DNA of 64,000 bases from Pseudomonas fluorescens (GTDB lineage: Bacteria > Pseudomonadota > Gammaproteobacteria > Pseudomonadales > Pseudomonadaceae), in the NCBI RefSeq assembly GCF_000967965.1, contig NZ_LACC01000010.1, forward strand, positions 1 through 64,000. Reading direction: 5' to 3'. Numbering within the stretch: position 1 is the stretch's first letter; every line of letters starts with the position of its first letter. This document shows positions 63,644 through 64,000 of the stretch, one piece after another. The position numbers and the translations under genes are program-made. The notes under the pieces were generated by a model. The model had not been told where the DNA came from, did no database searches, and saw only the letters and a list, made by a program, of their open reading frames with translations.

Positions 63644-64000
63644 CCGTCCGCCAGTACTCCGCTGTCGGTACTACATGCGTAGCCGTGTCTATTAAGTTAA
63701 CCCTCAGCGACCCGACGGGCAGGGTGCTTTGGGCGAGTTGTGTAAGTTTTAGCCGCTTCGTCCACAACGTACTGCACGGCGATTCTGTTCTATATGACAA
63801 TCACTTTGGGTTTACAGACATCCCCTGGTGATTGCTGGACCCGAAGGTACCAGAAGCTCAGGGCTAAGGCTGCTTACGCAGCGAGAGCGAATTCCTGGCC
63901 GTAGTTATCGTCATTGGCAACTATAAGTAGTTGCAACAGTGGATTTACGAGTTCTGTTACCAACTCGGCATGCACCTAAAGTTTCGCAACCGGCGTCGAA
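63618..64000 (-). ncRNA. ssrA: tmRNA (ssrA), 5' end cut off by the window
   Basis: tmRNA rescues stalled ribosomes by acting as tRNA-Ala and mRNA. The minus-strand 3' end has the tRNA-like T arm and ends in CCA (TGG at 63618). The tag reading frame lies at 63918-63874 and encodes ANDDNYGQEFALAA followed by TAA. The 5' tRNA-like half begins beyond position 64000; the sequence at the window edge (TTCGACGCCGGTTGCGAAAC on the minus strand) is the conserved 5' region. Only about 10-20 bases appear to be missing. Confidence 0.96.

Overview
The window reads as the chromosome of a fluorescent-group Pseudomonas. Evidence is the GC-rich coding with many GC-ending codons, the recC-recB-recD order, the yfiR-yfiN-yfiB locus, mmsA-mmsB, two families of Pseudomonas-type REP hairpins, a DUF6124 gene, and an ssrA (tmRNA) whose tag begins ANDDNY and ends ALAA. 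No CRISPR array, rRNA, tRNA or complete insertion sequence was seen.

Core part (1 to about 48,680). recCBD (122-9359) is a tightly overlapped operon for double-strand break repair. yfiR-yfiN-yfiB (9479-11825) is a c-di-GMP signalling module. Next come valine catabolism (mmsA, mmsB, with a LysR gene opposite), a cupin, LysR/TauE, an ABM monooxygenase, mdaB with a LysR gene, an epimerase and a SulP transporter. A GntP permease / RpiR regulator / D-aminoacylase set (22834-26517) probably handles N-acyl-D-amino acids. A cluster at 27031-38106 (AraC regulator, AGPS-like flavoprotein, glycerol-3-phosphate dehydrogenase-like flavoprotein, FGGY kinase, exported phospholipase C-like protein, DUF1302 and DUF1329 proteins) looks like a glycerolipid or related lipid utilisation locus; its first four genes match the arrangement known at PA3027-PA3024. 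A FitAB/VapBC-type toxin-antitoxin pair with a palindromic operator, a chemoreceptor, three unrelated phosphatases in a row, DUF2252, YeeE/YedE, DUF6124 and an isochorismatase-family gene complete this part.

Accessory part (about 48,681-63,617). A genomic island of about 15 kb is inserted at the 3' end of ssrA. A degenerate copy of the ssrA 3' end, followed by what looks like the original ssrA terminator, lies at the far (left) end. A P4-type integrase lies next to ssrA, and integrase arm-type repeats with a 12-bp period occur at both ends. The cargo is a type I restriction-modification operon in the order hsdR-hsdS-X-hsdM. X is a PrrC-like ABC-ATPase and candidate anticodon nuclease.

The other half of the island is a poorly described module. 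It has a structured RNA leader with a leader peptide, a hypothetical gene, about 1 kb of hairpin-rich non-coding DNA, a DUF3987 gene flanked by two inverted copies of a GGCGACA iteron array with matching spacing, and a chain of overlapping small genes including a second, intact tyrosine recombinase. No conjugation genes are present, so the island is probably a mobilisable or satellite-like integrative element carrying phage defence.
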